This document shows, one piece after another, positions 6,742-15,136 of a stretch of DNA of 15,642 nt (the stretch's first letter is position 1; each line of letters begins with the position of its first letter). A model generated the notes under the pieces. The model saw only the letters and a list, made by a program, of their open reading frames with translations, was not told the DNA's origin and ran no database searches. This DNA is from an uncultured Lachnospiraceae bacterium (GTDB lineage Bacteria > Bacillota > Clostridia > Lachnospirales > Lachnospiraceae). Location of the stretch: assembly GCA_945492935.1 (NCBI GenBank), contig CALYVE010000008.1, positions 1 to 15,642 of the forward strand, in the 5' to 3' direction. A program made the position numbers and the translations under genes.

Positions 6742-6772
6742 AATACTTCTCCTTTTTTAATAAATATATTTT

Positions 6773-6801
6773 ATTCTAATACATGCTATGCTAAAAATCA
6801 A
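6773..6801 (-). promoter_or_regulatory. Candidate promoter for the small acidic gene
   Basis: TTGATT (6796-6801) and TAGAAT (6773-6778), read on the minus strand, are 17 bases apart. The -35 covers the nhaC stop codon. It would allow the small gene to be expressed apart from nhaC. Confidence 0.5.
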
Positions 6802-8276
6802 GCATTCTGTCCTTGTTGTTCCATAGCAAGCTTCTTTTTCTTTTGCGCCTTTTTTGTCATGCGATATCCGTCAGCATCCGCAACGGTATAACCAAGATAT
6901 GCCATAATCGCTACGACAAACGGTGTAATCAGGTTAAAGAATGCAAACGGAAGGTATTGGAAGGTTGATACGCCAAGAACACCCAGTATATAAACACCAC
7001 ATGTATTCCAAGGAATCAAAGCGGACGACACCGTACCTGCACTTTCCAGTGCATTTGATAATGTCTTTGGATGCAGTCCCTTTTCGCGATACGTCTGTGC
7101 ATACATACGACCCGGAACTACAATTGAAATATACTGCTCCGGCATAAGTGCATTACACATAACGCAAGTTGCCTCTGTTGTCACAACAAGAGACGCCGGT
7201 TTCTTTGCAATTTGAACAATCTTTGAAACCAAAACCTCAAGCTGCTTTGTACGCTCCATAATACCGCCAAACATCATCGCGATAATCGTCAGTGAAATCG
7301 AACTCATCATACTCATAAGTCCGCCGGATGAAAGCAGGCTGTCAAGCGATTCAATCCCTGTTTCGCATGAATAACCGTTCATACCACAGTCAAGCATTGC
7401 ACCAAAGCTTGCATCCCCCTGTGTAAGCATACCGATTATAAGACCCGAAATAATACCAAGCGTAATTCCCGGAATCGCAGGAATCTTCATGGCAACAGCA
7501 ACAATAACAATAATCGGCGGCAATAACAACAACGGACTGATATTAAAATGTTCGGCAAGTCCGTCGCTCATCTCACGTACAGCACTCATATCGGCACTGC
7601 CTGACGACGAATGAATAAATCCAAGTACACCATATAATACCAAACTTATGCCATATGCAATTGCTGTCGGAAGCACCATGAATTTTACGTGTGTAAATAC
7701 ATCAGTACCGGCCATTGCCGGTGCAAGGTTTGTTGTATCAGAAAGCGGTGTCATCTTATCCCCAAAATAGGCTCCGGAAATAATTGCACCTGCCGCCATC
7801 GGCGCCGGAATGTCAAGGCCGACTGCAATGCCCATCAGTGCAAGACCCATAGTTCCCATCGTCCCCCACGAAGTACCGGTCGCAAGAGATGTTACGGAAC
7901 AAATCAACATTGCAGCTACAAGAAAAATAGATGGACTTAAAATCTTTAATCCATAATAAATCATAGCCGGTACAATGCCACCCAAAATCCAAACACCTAC
8001 CAGAATGCCGACAATCGATAAAATAATAATCGCCTGCAGTGCATTGTAAATACCATCCTTCATCGCGGTCTCGATTGTTTCCCAATCATAGCCAAGATAA
8101 AGTGCCATACAGGCAGCGGCAATTACTCCGATAAACATCGGAATATGCACATCGACCTTATATTTCATAATGCCGATTACCATAGCAAATACGAGAATAC
8201 CAAACGAAATAAGCGCGTGATAGATTTTTACCTCCTTTGGCTCTCTTGCTGCTTTGACCTTTTTTTCTTTACTCAT
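6798..8276 (-). CDS. nhaC: Na+/H+ antiporter, NhaC family
   Basis: This is a 492-residue integral membrane protein with about 11-12 hydrophobic segments, starting after a basic cytoplasmic N-terminus (residues 1-17). Family-typical motifs are GTSWGTMGT (134-142), SGAYFGDKMTPLSDTTNL (167-184) and ESAGTVSSALIPWNTCG (411-427). These match NhaC-type antiporters, which exchange cytoplasmic Na+ for H+; some relatives (MleN) couple this to malate/lactate exchange, so the exact substrate cannot be fixed from sequence. The C-terminus is Lys/Gln-rich (KKAQKKKKLAMEQQ). The ATG follows GAGGAG by six bases. A candidate promoter lies at 8339-8367. The M18 aminopeptidase is divergent, and the downstream small acidic gene follows after 56 bp. 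Confidence 0.93.
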   Translation of the reverse strand: MSKEKKVKAAREPKEVKIYHALISFGILVFAMVIGIMKYKVDVHIPMFIGVIAAACMALYLGYDWETIETAMKDGIYNALQAIIILSIVGILVGVWILGGIVPAMIYYGLKILSPSIFLVAAMLICSVTSLATGTSWGTMGTMGLALMGIAVGLDIPAPMAAGAIISGAYFGDKMTPLSDTTNLAPAMAGTDVFTHVKFMVLPTAIAYGISLVLYGVLGFIHSSSGSADMSAVREMSDGLAEHFNISPLLLLPPIIVIVAVAMKIPAIPGITLGIISGLIIGMLTQGDASFGAMLDCGMNGYSCETGIESLDSLLSSGGLMSMMSSISLTIIAMMFGGIMERTKQLEVLVSKIVQIAKKPASLVVTTEATCVMCNALMPEQYISIVVPGRMYAQTYREKGLHPKTLSNALESAGTVSSALIPWNTCGVYILGVLGVSTFQYLPFAFFNLITPFVVAIMAYLGYTVADADGYRMTKKAQKKKKLAMEQQGQNA

Positions 8277-8338
8277 ATCAAACTCCTCATTTGAAATACT
8301 TATACATATTATCTACGAAAATGCGTAAACATAAACCT

Positions 8339-8367
8339 AGTATACACTATATAAGATGCCAATACAA
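8339..8367 (-). promoter_or_regulatory. Candidate nhaC promoter
   Basis: On the minus strand, TTGTAT (8362-8367) and TATACT (8339-8344) are 17 bases apart, about 63 bases before the nhaC ATG. The 247-bp gap also holds the divergent aminopeptidase promoter; the two do not overlap. Confidence 0.6.
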
Positions 8368-8431
8368 TGATGAATTACGACGACCATGACTATCACATAT
8401 TCCTTCTCTTTCCTTACATCCTATCCTGTTC

Positions 8432-8460
8432 TTGAAGCAAAACCCGACACGTTGTATAAT
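8432..8460 (+). promoter_or_regulatory. Candidate promoter of the M18 aminopeptidase
   Basis: TTGAAG (8432-8437), a 17-base spacer and a perfect TATAAT (8455-8460) lie 63 bases before the start codon at 8524. No clear operator is visible around it. Confidence 0.7.
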
Positions 8461-8523
8461 CATACCAGTTATGTTACACCATTCCTATATTTTTAATTTA
8501 ATTACTGAAAGGGGTATCAATCC

Positions 8524-9789
8524 ATGGAGCAATTACTTAAGTTACTCTCTGATGGGAAAACACAATTTCATGTTGTAGAAGCATGCAAAAGCATATTATC
8601 TGATAATGGTTTCGAAGAGCTTGCCTACGAAGATTCCCGGGAGCTTGTTCCCGGTGGCAAATATATGCTTTCGCCATTTCGTTCAATGCTGTTTGCATGG
8701 ACAATGGGCGCAAAAAATTCGCCGCTTCGTATCGCATGTGCCCATACCGATTTCCCGATGTTAAAAATTAAGTCGAATCCGGAAATAACCAAGAAAGGCT
8801 ACGTTCAGGTAAATGTTGAGCCATACGGCGGACTCCTATCCAAAACCTGGTTTGACCGACCACTCGGTATGGCAGGAAAGGTTGTTTTATCGGGTGACAA
8901 TCCTTTTGCACCAAAGGTAAAATTATTCGACTCCCAAAAACCACTTTTTATGATTCCAAATCTGGCTCCACATTTAGAACGCGATAAGACAAAGGAGTTG
9001 GATGTTCAAAAAGAGTTAATTCCGATTCTTTCATGTACAAGTTCCTTAGATGCGTCAGAAATAACAAACGGACACGTAACGGAAGGCTTTTTACTCCGCT
9101 ATCTTGCCGGCAATTTAGATGTAAGTGTCGAATCTATTTTAGACTATGACTTATATTTATATATTTCCGGGGCTCCCGAGCAAGTCGGATTAAAGGATGA
9201 ATTTTTAGCTGCGGCAAGAATTGACAATACATCCTCTGTATCAGCTATTCTTGAAGCAATTACTCAAATTTCAAACCAAAATATTACAGCAGTTGCGGCA
9301 TTGTTTGACAATGAAGAAATCGGAAGCAGGTCCAAGCAGGGTGCCGATTCAATGCTTCTCCGTGAGCTTCTGGAGCGAATCTGTCCGGGCAGACAGCTTG
9401 GTGCAAACAGCTTCAACCTGTCTGTAGATGTTGCGCACGCAACCCATCCGAATTATATCGAAAAAAATGATATCACGAATGATATCATTTTAGGAAATGG
9501 TGTTGTATTAAAATCCAGTGCCTCACAACGCTATGTAACCGATAGCGAGGCAGGTGCCGTAATAGCAGCCTTATGCAGGCAAAATGACATCCCATTCCAA
9601 AGACAGGTCAACCGTTCCGGAATGCCGGGCGGTCAGACACTCGGACCGATTATGTCATCTTACCTTCCGATTCGAAGTGCAGATATCGGTATTCCGATTC
9701 TTGCAATGCATTCCGCTTGCGAGCTTGCTCACAAAACAGATTATGAAAGTCTTGTTAAGCTACTTACTGCATACTATCACGAAGCCTAA
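8524..9789 (+). CDS. M18-family metallo-aminopeptidase
   Basis: The 421-residue protein is a cytoplasmic peptidase of the M18 (aspartyl aminopeptidase-like) family, which removes N-terminal residues, often acidic ones, from peptides using two zinc ions. The expected metal and catalytic residues are present: CAHTD with H74 and D76, ARIDN with D234, FDNEEIGS with E264/E265, VDVAHATHP with D302, and AMHSACE with H396. NRSGMPGGQTLGP (363-375) is the C-terminal family motif. Length is normal. The ATG follows GAAAGGGG by eight bases and the promoter has an exact TATAAT. Its stop codon overlaps that of the convergent GDPD gene (TAA 9787-9789 against TAG 9788-9786). The preferred substrate cannot be read from sequence. 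Confidence 0.95.
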   Translation: MEQLLKLLSDGKTQFHVVEACKSILSDNGFEELAYEDSRELVPGGKYMLSPFRSMLFAWTMGAKNSPLRIACAHTDFPMLKIKSNPEITKKGYVQVNVEPYGGLLSKTWFDRPLGMAGKVVLSGDNPFAPKVKLFDSQKPLFMIPNLAPHLERDKTKELDVQKELIPILSCTSSLDASEITNGHVTEGFLLRYLAGNLDVSVESILDYDLYLYISGAPEQVGLKDEFLAAARIDNTSSVSAILEAITQISNQNITAVAALFDNEEIGSRSKQGADSMLLRELLERICPGRQLGANSFNLSVDVAHATHPNYIEKNDITNDIILGNGVVLKSSASQRYVTDSEAGAVIAALCRQNDIPFQRQVNRSGMPGGQTLGPIMSSYLPIRSADIGIPILAMHSACELAHKTDYESLVKLLTAYYHEA

Positions 9790-11630
9790 TATTCATCTAC
9801 GATTTGACCAAGCCAGTCGCTGATTAATGTATCATTTGCGTTATAAATGATATCCTTTGTGCGATAAGGATTGTCAGTGATAATACAGTCAACATCCATA
9901 AACATCAGATTTTTGATTGTCTTCTCGCTGTTGACTGTCCACGCATAAATATCCTTGCCCTGCTTGTGCAATTTTTTGACCATATTTGCATTGACGTATG
10001 TGTGTCGAATACTAATTACATCTGCATACTCAAGGTCACTGATTTCACCAAAGGCGATATGAACAATATATGCTGTTTTGACGTCTGAATTAATCGTCTT
10101 TATATTTTTTAAAACCTCATAGTCGCTTGATGCAAGTACGCATTGATCCATATAATCGTATTCTTCAAGCAGCTTCAATATGCCGGCTTCATAGTCTTTG
10201 TCTGTGTAAGCCGGCTTTAATTCTATGTTGAGACTAATATCATTTTCTTTGGCAAATTCCAGCACCTCCTCAAGTGTCGGAATCGGCTCTCCTGCATATT
10301 CTTCCGAAAACCAGCTTCCTGCCTCCAGCTTTTGTATATAGGCATAGTTGACTTCTCCAACCTTACGCTCCAGACCCGTCGTCCGTTTCAAACTGGAATC
10401 ATGCATAATAATATATCTTCCGTCTCTCGTCTGTCGTACATCAAGCTCAATACAGTCTGCCTGGTTTTCAACAGCAAGGCGAAAGGCTGCCATCGTGTTT
10501 TCGGGAGCATTTTTTGAATCTCCCCTGTGTGCCGTGACAGATACACGATTCGGGCGATATACATTCAAATTCATTTTTTTATCCATGGATAGTTTTATAT
10601 AGAGAACATTCAGCAAAATACTTATTATCACAACGATAACAGTTGTAAGATGATTAAATTTCTCACGTTTGTCAGGTGCAATCAAATGTTTTCTCTCATG
10701 CTTCTTACCACGTCGTCTTTCCTCGCGTTCCTGTTTTGTAACCGGCTCTCCGTTCCATTCGTAAAACTGATGACAAATATAAGAATAGATTGTCGGAATA
10801 CCAATCATGGAAAACAGCATATAAAGAATCATAAATATAATTTGGACTATGATGGAAAGCACAAACTGCAAACGCTTATACGATACATTTTTGCGCAGAA
10901 AATGAACAATAACCGTAACCAGTGTGCGTTCAAACAAAGTGATAATGACTATCAACATAGCATTGATAAACACAAGTCCGATGACGAGCCTTGCGATATG
11001 TCTTTTGCTGATTTTCTTGCTGGCACGCATAGCCTGACGGGCATCTAATTTGTATAAAGTAAAATAATTGATTGCAAAAATCTTGCGCGACGCAAAAATA
11101 CAAACAACCAAATATAACAAAATAAACACCGCAACAATCATATGATGATCGCGAATTAATTCTGCGATAAATTCCGGAATTTTTGCATTGAATACATAAC
11201 CGAAAATCATCACGCTTCCGACAAACGGAAAGATCAATAACGTATTTAAAATCATTCCGAAATTGCGCGGTCTCAACACACGAAATGCATTTGCAACACC
11301 CTTAAAAAGCATTGCAACCGAATTCGTCCGTTCTTCACGATAAGCTGCCTCCATCGCATAAATCAACGATGAAATATGAACAAAAAAAATAACCGCCAGT
11401 ACAACAACTAAAACGAGTAAAATAGCATATGTTGACGGCGATAATAGGAATTTTTTGAGTGTTTTTTTTGTTAAAAAGCCGGTTCCCGACAGCTTAATTG
11501 CAAAATTTGCACATGCATAAATAAACGGTGTAACAACCGCAAAAACAATCAATTTGTATATAATTTCGTATACAAAAACAGAGAGAGTATTACGATGAAA
11601 AAATGGAATTCCTTTCCCGAATGGTTTCAT
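9786..11630 (-). CDS. Membrane glycerophosphodiester phosphodiesterase
   Basis: The 614-residue protein has an N-terminal membrane domain (residues 1 to about 345, with six to eight hydrophobic segments) like the GPDPase-memb family, then a C-terminal GDPD TIM-barrel from about 360. Catalytic signatures are AHRGD (367-371, H368), ELDV (395-398, E395 and D397), MHD (409-411, H410) and NIELKP (468-473, E470). The enzyme hydrolyses glycerophosphodiesters to glycerol-3-phosphate and an alcohol; with its membrane domain it may act on lipid or teichoic-acid-derived substrates. Topology suggests the barrel follows the last helix (about 327-347), so it would be on one face of the membrane; which face is not certain. 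A TTG six codons upstream is rejected because the SD (GGAGGGAGGT) lies in it; the ATG at 11630-11628 is preferred. The gene is the last member of the pheS-pheT-queA run, 27 bp after queA. Confidence 0.9.
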   Translation of the reverse strand: MKPFGKGIPFFHRNTLSVFVYEIIYKLIVFAVVTPFIYACANFAIKLSGTGFLTKKTLKKFLLSPSTYAILLVLVVVLAVIFFVHISSLIYAMEAAYREERTNSVAMLFKGVANAFRVLRPRNFGMILNTLLIFPFVGSVMIFGYVFNAKIPEFIAELIRDHHMIVAVFILLYLVVCIFASRKIFAINYFTLYKLDARQAMRASKKISKRHIARLVIGLVFINAMLIVIITLFERTLVTVIVHFLRKNVSYKRLQFVLSIIVQIIFMILYMLFSMIGIPTIYSYICHQFYEWNGEPVTKQEREERRRGKKHERKHLIAPDKREKFNHLTTVIVVIISILLNVLYIKLSMDKKMNLNVYRPNRVSVTAHRGDSKNAPENTMAAFRLAVENQADCIELDVRQTRDGRYIIMHDSSLKRTTGLERKVGEVNYAYIQKLEAGSWFSEEYAGEPIPTLEEVLEFAKENDISLNIELKPAYTDKDYEAGILKLLEEYDYMDQCVLASSDYEVLKNIKTINSDVKTAYIVHIAFGEISDLEYADVISIRHTYVNANMVKKLHKQGKDIYAWTVNSEKTIKNLMFMDVDCIITDNPYRTKDIIYNANDTLISDWLGQIVDEY

Positions 11631-11657
11631 TGTAATACCTCCCTCCAAATAACTGAA

Positions 11658-12683
11658 TCATAAAATAATCATGGCATCGCCAAATGAGAAAAATCTATAT
11701 TTTTCTTCCACAGCAATCTTATATGCCTCTAAAATTTTTTCCCGGTCGTACAATGCGGATACAAGCATCAGCAATGTCGACTCCGGCAAGTGAAAATTCG
11801 TAATCAGACGATCCACACATTTAAACTTATAACCCGGGTAAATAAATATATCCGTCCAACCGCTGCATGGCTTGATTGTTCCATCGCCGGCTGCAGCTGT
11901 CTCAAGTGTTCGTGTGCTTGTCGTTCCAACCGAAATTACCTTACCACCATTTTTCTTTACCTCATTTATAGTATTTGCAGCAACCTCATCAATCATGTAA
12001 AATTCGCTATGCATATGGTGTTCCAAAATATTCTCCACCTTAACAGGACGAAATGTACCAAGTCCAACATGAAGTGTAACACGTGCAATTTCTATTCCTT
12101 TTTGCTTAATCGCATCCAAAAGCTCCTGCGTAAAGTGCAAACCTGCAGTTGGTGCTGCTGCCGAACCGGAATGCTTTGCGTAGACAGTCTGATAACGCTC
12201 CTTATCCTCAAGCTTATGCGTAATATATGGCGGAAGCGGCATCTGTCCAAGTTCATCCAAAACCTCTTCAAAAATACCATCATATGAAAAACGAATCAAT
12301 CGGTTTCCTTCATCAACAATATCTACGACCTCACCGACCAGTTTGCCTTCCCCAAACGATATTCTGGCACCAATGCGTGCTTTTTTTCCCGGCTTTACTA
12401 AGGTTTCCCATGTTTTATCATCATGACGCTTCAAGAGGAGAACTTCAATTGCTGCACCTGTATCCTCCTTTTGTCCCAGCAAACGTGCAGGAATGACTCT
12501 TGTATCATTAATCACAAGACAATCACCCGGATTCAGGTAATCAATCACGTCATGGAAATGTTTATGAGAAATTTCCCCGGACTCACGGTCAATTACCATG
12601 AGTCTGGAGTTACTTCTTTGTGCTAATGGATCCTGCGCAATTAATTCTGCAGGTAAATCATAATAAAAATCTTTTAATGTCAT
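11658..12683 (-). CDS. queA: S-adenosylmethionine:tRNA ribosyltransferase-isomerase
   Basis: QueA moves the ribose moiety of SAM onto preQ1-modified tRNA, forming epoxyqueuosine at the wobble position of GUN-anticodon tRNAs. The 341 residues match the family length. Visible motifs are NDTRVIPARL (59-68), GQMPLPPYI (146-154), AAPTAGLHFT (176-185), HVGLGTFRPV (205-214), VGTTSTRTLE (252-261), TNFHLPESTLLMLV (295-308) and FSFGDAM (332-338). The ATG follows AGGAA, which overlaps the pheT stop codon (TAG 12696-12694), with ten bases between the genes; translation is probably coupled. No other queuosine genes (tgt, queC-F, queG) are visible in the window. Confidence 0.97.
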   Translation of the reverse strand: MTLKDFYYDLPAELIAQDPLAQRSNSRLMVIDRESGEISHKHFHDVIDYLNPGDCLVINDTRVIPARLLGQKEDTGAAIEVLLLKRHDDKTWETLVKPGKKARIGARISFGEGKLVGEVVDIVDEGNRLIRFSYDGIFEEVLDELGQMPLPPYITHKLEDKERYQTVYAKHSGSAAAPTAGLHFTQELLDAIKQKGIEIARVTLHVGLGTFRPVKVENILEHHMHSEFYMIDEVAANTINEVKKNGGKVISVGTTSTRTLETAAAGDGTIKPCSGWTDIFIYPGYKFKCVDRLITNFHLPESTLLMLVSALYDREKILEAYKIAVEEKYRFFSFGDAMIIL

Positions 12684-12693
12684 ATCAATTTTC

Positions 12694-15120
12694 CTAAGCT
12701 CGAATTTCGATGCCGAGTTTTCCGAGTTCTTTTAATAACTTATCAATGATAGGGTTAACATCTGTATCAACCAATGTCTTCGTCTTATCACGGAACACAA
12801 GAGAATATGCAACAGACTTCTTACCGGCTGCAACCTGTTCGCCCTCGTACACGTCGAAAAGCTTGTAAGACTCCAGAAGCTTACCACCACACTTTGTGAT
12901 AATTTTCTCAATCTGACCAACAAAAATTGACTTATCGACTACAAGGCTCAAATCTCTTGTAATGGCAGGGAATCTTGCAATACCCTCATACTTGCGGTCA
13001 AATGTAGAAAGCATTGTAAATACATCCATATTCAAAACGGCAATGTAAGCTTCCGTCTTAATTCCATAATTGTCAGCGACCTCCGGATGCAACTGTCCGA
13101 TATAACCTAAGGCAAGGTTGCCCTTTTGGATATTTGCCTGACGACCCGGATGCAGGAATGGATGTTCTGTTGTCGGCTCAAATGTGACTTCCTTTGCAAA
13201 GCCAAGCTTCTCAATTAATTCCTCAACGACGCCCTTCATTGTAAAGAAGTCTCCCTGTCCGTACATACCAAGCGCAAGCTTCATATATTCATCCGGAAGC
13301 TCTGTAAGCGGAAGTGCCTTTGGAATATAAACGTTTGCAAGCTCGTATAATCTGACATCCTTATTTCTACGATTGTAATTTGTAGCAAGTGATGTCAAAA
13401 GTCCATTCAACGGAAGTGTTCTCATAATAGAGAAGTCTTCTCCAAGAGGATTCATAATTTCGATCGCATTACGGTATGGTGAATCATCCGGAATTAAAAG
13501 CTTATCAAATACCTTCTTACTCTCGAAGGAATAGCACATACCACCGGAAAAGCCATTGCTCTCAACGACATTTCTTGCAATATCATTAATATATTCTGCA
13601 TAGCTCTTCTTACCTGCCGTTGCCTCACCATGTGGCAAGGTTGTAGGAATATTATCATATCCATAAAATCTTGCAACTTCCTCTGCAAGATCTGCCATAC
13701 AATTGAGATCCTGACGGAAGGTTGGAATTGTAAGTGTATTTGTCTTCTCGTCATACTTAAGCTCAAGCTTCGCAAAAATATCAAGCATAAGCTTCGCATC
13801 GATGTCTGTACCAAGTAGCTTGTTCATCTTTTCCGGCTCAAACGGAAGCACCTTCTCCGTAACCGGATTTGGATATACATCAACAACACCATCTACAACC
13901 TTACCGCAGCCAAGCTCCTCAATTAATTGACATGCACGATTAATTGCTTCGATTGCAAGATTTGGATCCAGTCCCTTAACAAACTTTGCTGCAGCATCTG
14001 TTGCGAGTCCGATACGTTTTGAAGAAAGACGAATATTGGTTCCGTCGAAGCAGGCCGCCTCAAATAACAAGGTTTTGATCTCATCCGTAACCATTGAATT
14101 CTCGCCACCCATGATACCGGCAATTGCAACTTCCTTCTCTCCGTCACAAATCATAAGAACATCCTTGTCGAGGATACGCTCCTGACCATCTAATGTAACA
14201 AATTTATCGCCATCCTTTGCACGACGAACAATGATTTTGTTTCCGGCAATTGTGCTAAGGTCAAAGGCATGCATCGGCTGACCAAACTCTTCCATAACAT
14301 AGTTTGTAATATCAACAAGATTATTAATAGAACGAATGCCCTGCGCCTTCAGACGCTCCTGCATCCATTTAGGGGAAGGTCCGATTTTGATATCTGTTAC
14401 AACTCTTGCAACATAACGTTTACAAAGATCCGGATCCTGTACCTCAACCGAAATGTAATCGCTCGCTTTTCCGCCACTTCCCTTTACTTCAACAACCGGT
14501 GGAACAAATTTCTTATCAAATGTCGCAGCAACCTCGCGTGCCATACCAATCATAGAGAAGCAGTCTACACGATTGGAAGTGATTTCATATTCAACGACAG
14601 CATCGTTCAATCCAAGTGCTGCTACTGCATCATCACCCGGTTTTACACCACTCTCCGGCAGAAATACGTAAACACCATCTTCCGGTGCTTCCGGATAGAA
14701 ATCTCTCGAAGAACCAAGTTCTTCAATACCGCACATCATACCGTTGCTCTCGACACCGCGAAGCTTACCTTTTTTTATCTTAATTCCATCCGGATATTCA
14801 TTGTCATCGCCATGAGCCGCTGCAACCTTTCCGCCATCTAAAACAACCGGAATCAGATCGCCTTCCTTGACATTTTTTGCTCCGGTAACAATCTGTGTTG
14901 TCTCATTCCCGATATTAACCTGACAAACTACAAGCTTATCCGCATCCGGATGACGGTTTATTGTCTCTATTTTACCTACTACAATCTTTTCCAGATTTTT
15001 ATCCTTTTTATCTACACTTTCTACGTGAGAACCGGATAATGTCATTTTATCAACAAATTCCGGGATATCCACATCCAAATCCGGAACATATGCTTTTATC
15101 CATGATATTGGTGTATTCAT
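12694..15120 (-). CDS. pheT: Phenylalanyl-tRNA synthetase beta subunit
   Basis: This is the 808-residue beta chain of the alpha2-beta2 PheRS, which charges tRNA-Phe with phenylalanine and edits misacylated Tyr. The order of parts is as usual: an OB-type tRNA-binding domain (about 40-150, KIVVGKIETINRHPDADKL at 45-63), the B3/B4 editing domain (about 215-390), B5 (about 410-480), the catalytic-like core with HPGRQA (657-662), and a ferredoxin-fold anticodon-binding C-terminus (about 710-805, FPAITRDLSLVV at 717-728). The segment GLATDAAAKFVKGLDP (371-386) departs from the common GLRTEASxRFEKGLDP pattern at several positions. The start follows AGGAGG and is 16 bp after pheS. Confidence 0.97.
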   Translation of the reverse strand: MNTPISWIKAYVPDLDVDIPEFVDKMTLSGSHVESVDKKDKNLEKIVVGKIETINRHPDADKLVVCQVNIGNETTQIVTGAKNVKEGDLIPVVLDGGKVAAAHGDDNEYPDGIKIKKGKLRGVESNGMMCGIEELGSSRDFYPEAPEDGVYVFLPESGVKPGDDAVAALGLNDAVVEYEITSNRVDCFSMIGMAREVAATFDKKFVPPVVEVKGSGGKASDYISVEVQDPDLCKRYVARVVTDIKIGPSPKWMQERLKAQGIRSINNLVDITNYVMEEFGQPMHAFDLSTIAGNKIIVRRAKDGDKFVTLDGQERILDKDVLMICDGEKEVAIAGIMGGENSMVTDEIKTLLFEAACFDGTNIRLSSKRIGLATDAAAKFVKGLDPNLAIEAINRACQLIEELGCGKVVDGVVDVYPNPVTEKVLPFEPEKMNKLLGTDIDAKLMLDIFAKLELKYDEKTNTLTIPTFRQDLNCMADLAEEVARFYGYDNIPTTLPHGEATAGKKSYAEYINDIARNVVESNGFSGGMCYSFESKKVFDKLLIPDDSPYRNAIEIMNPLGEDFSIMRTLPLNGLLTSLATNYNRRNKDVRLYELANVYIPKALPLTELPDEYMKLALGMYGQGDFFTMKGVVEELIEKLGFAKEVTFEPTTEHPFLHPGRQANIQKGNLALGYIGQLHPEVADNYGIKTEAYIAVLNMDVFTMLSTFDRKYEGIARFPAITRDLSLVVDKSIFVGQIEKIITKCGGKLLESYKLFDVYEGEQVAAGKKSVAYSLVFRDKTKTLVDTDVNPIIDKLLKELGKLGIEIRA

Positions 15121-15136
15121 TATTCGTACCTCCTAC

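Noticed and set aside
11631..11648. TTG start (MEGGIT) for the GDPD protein
   Set aside because: The six extra codons are the GGAGGGAGGT SD itself; the ATG at 11630 with proper spacing is preferred.
14269..14841. 190-residue plus-strand frame inside pheT
   Set aside because: It is antisense to conserved PheT domains, with no SD or recognisable motif.
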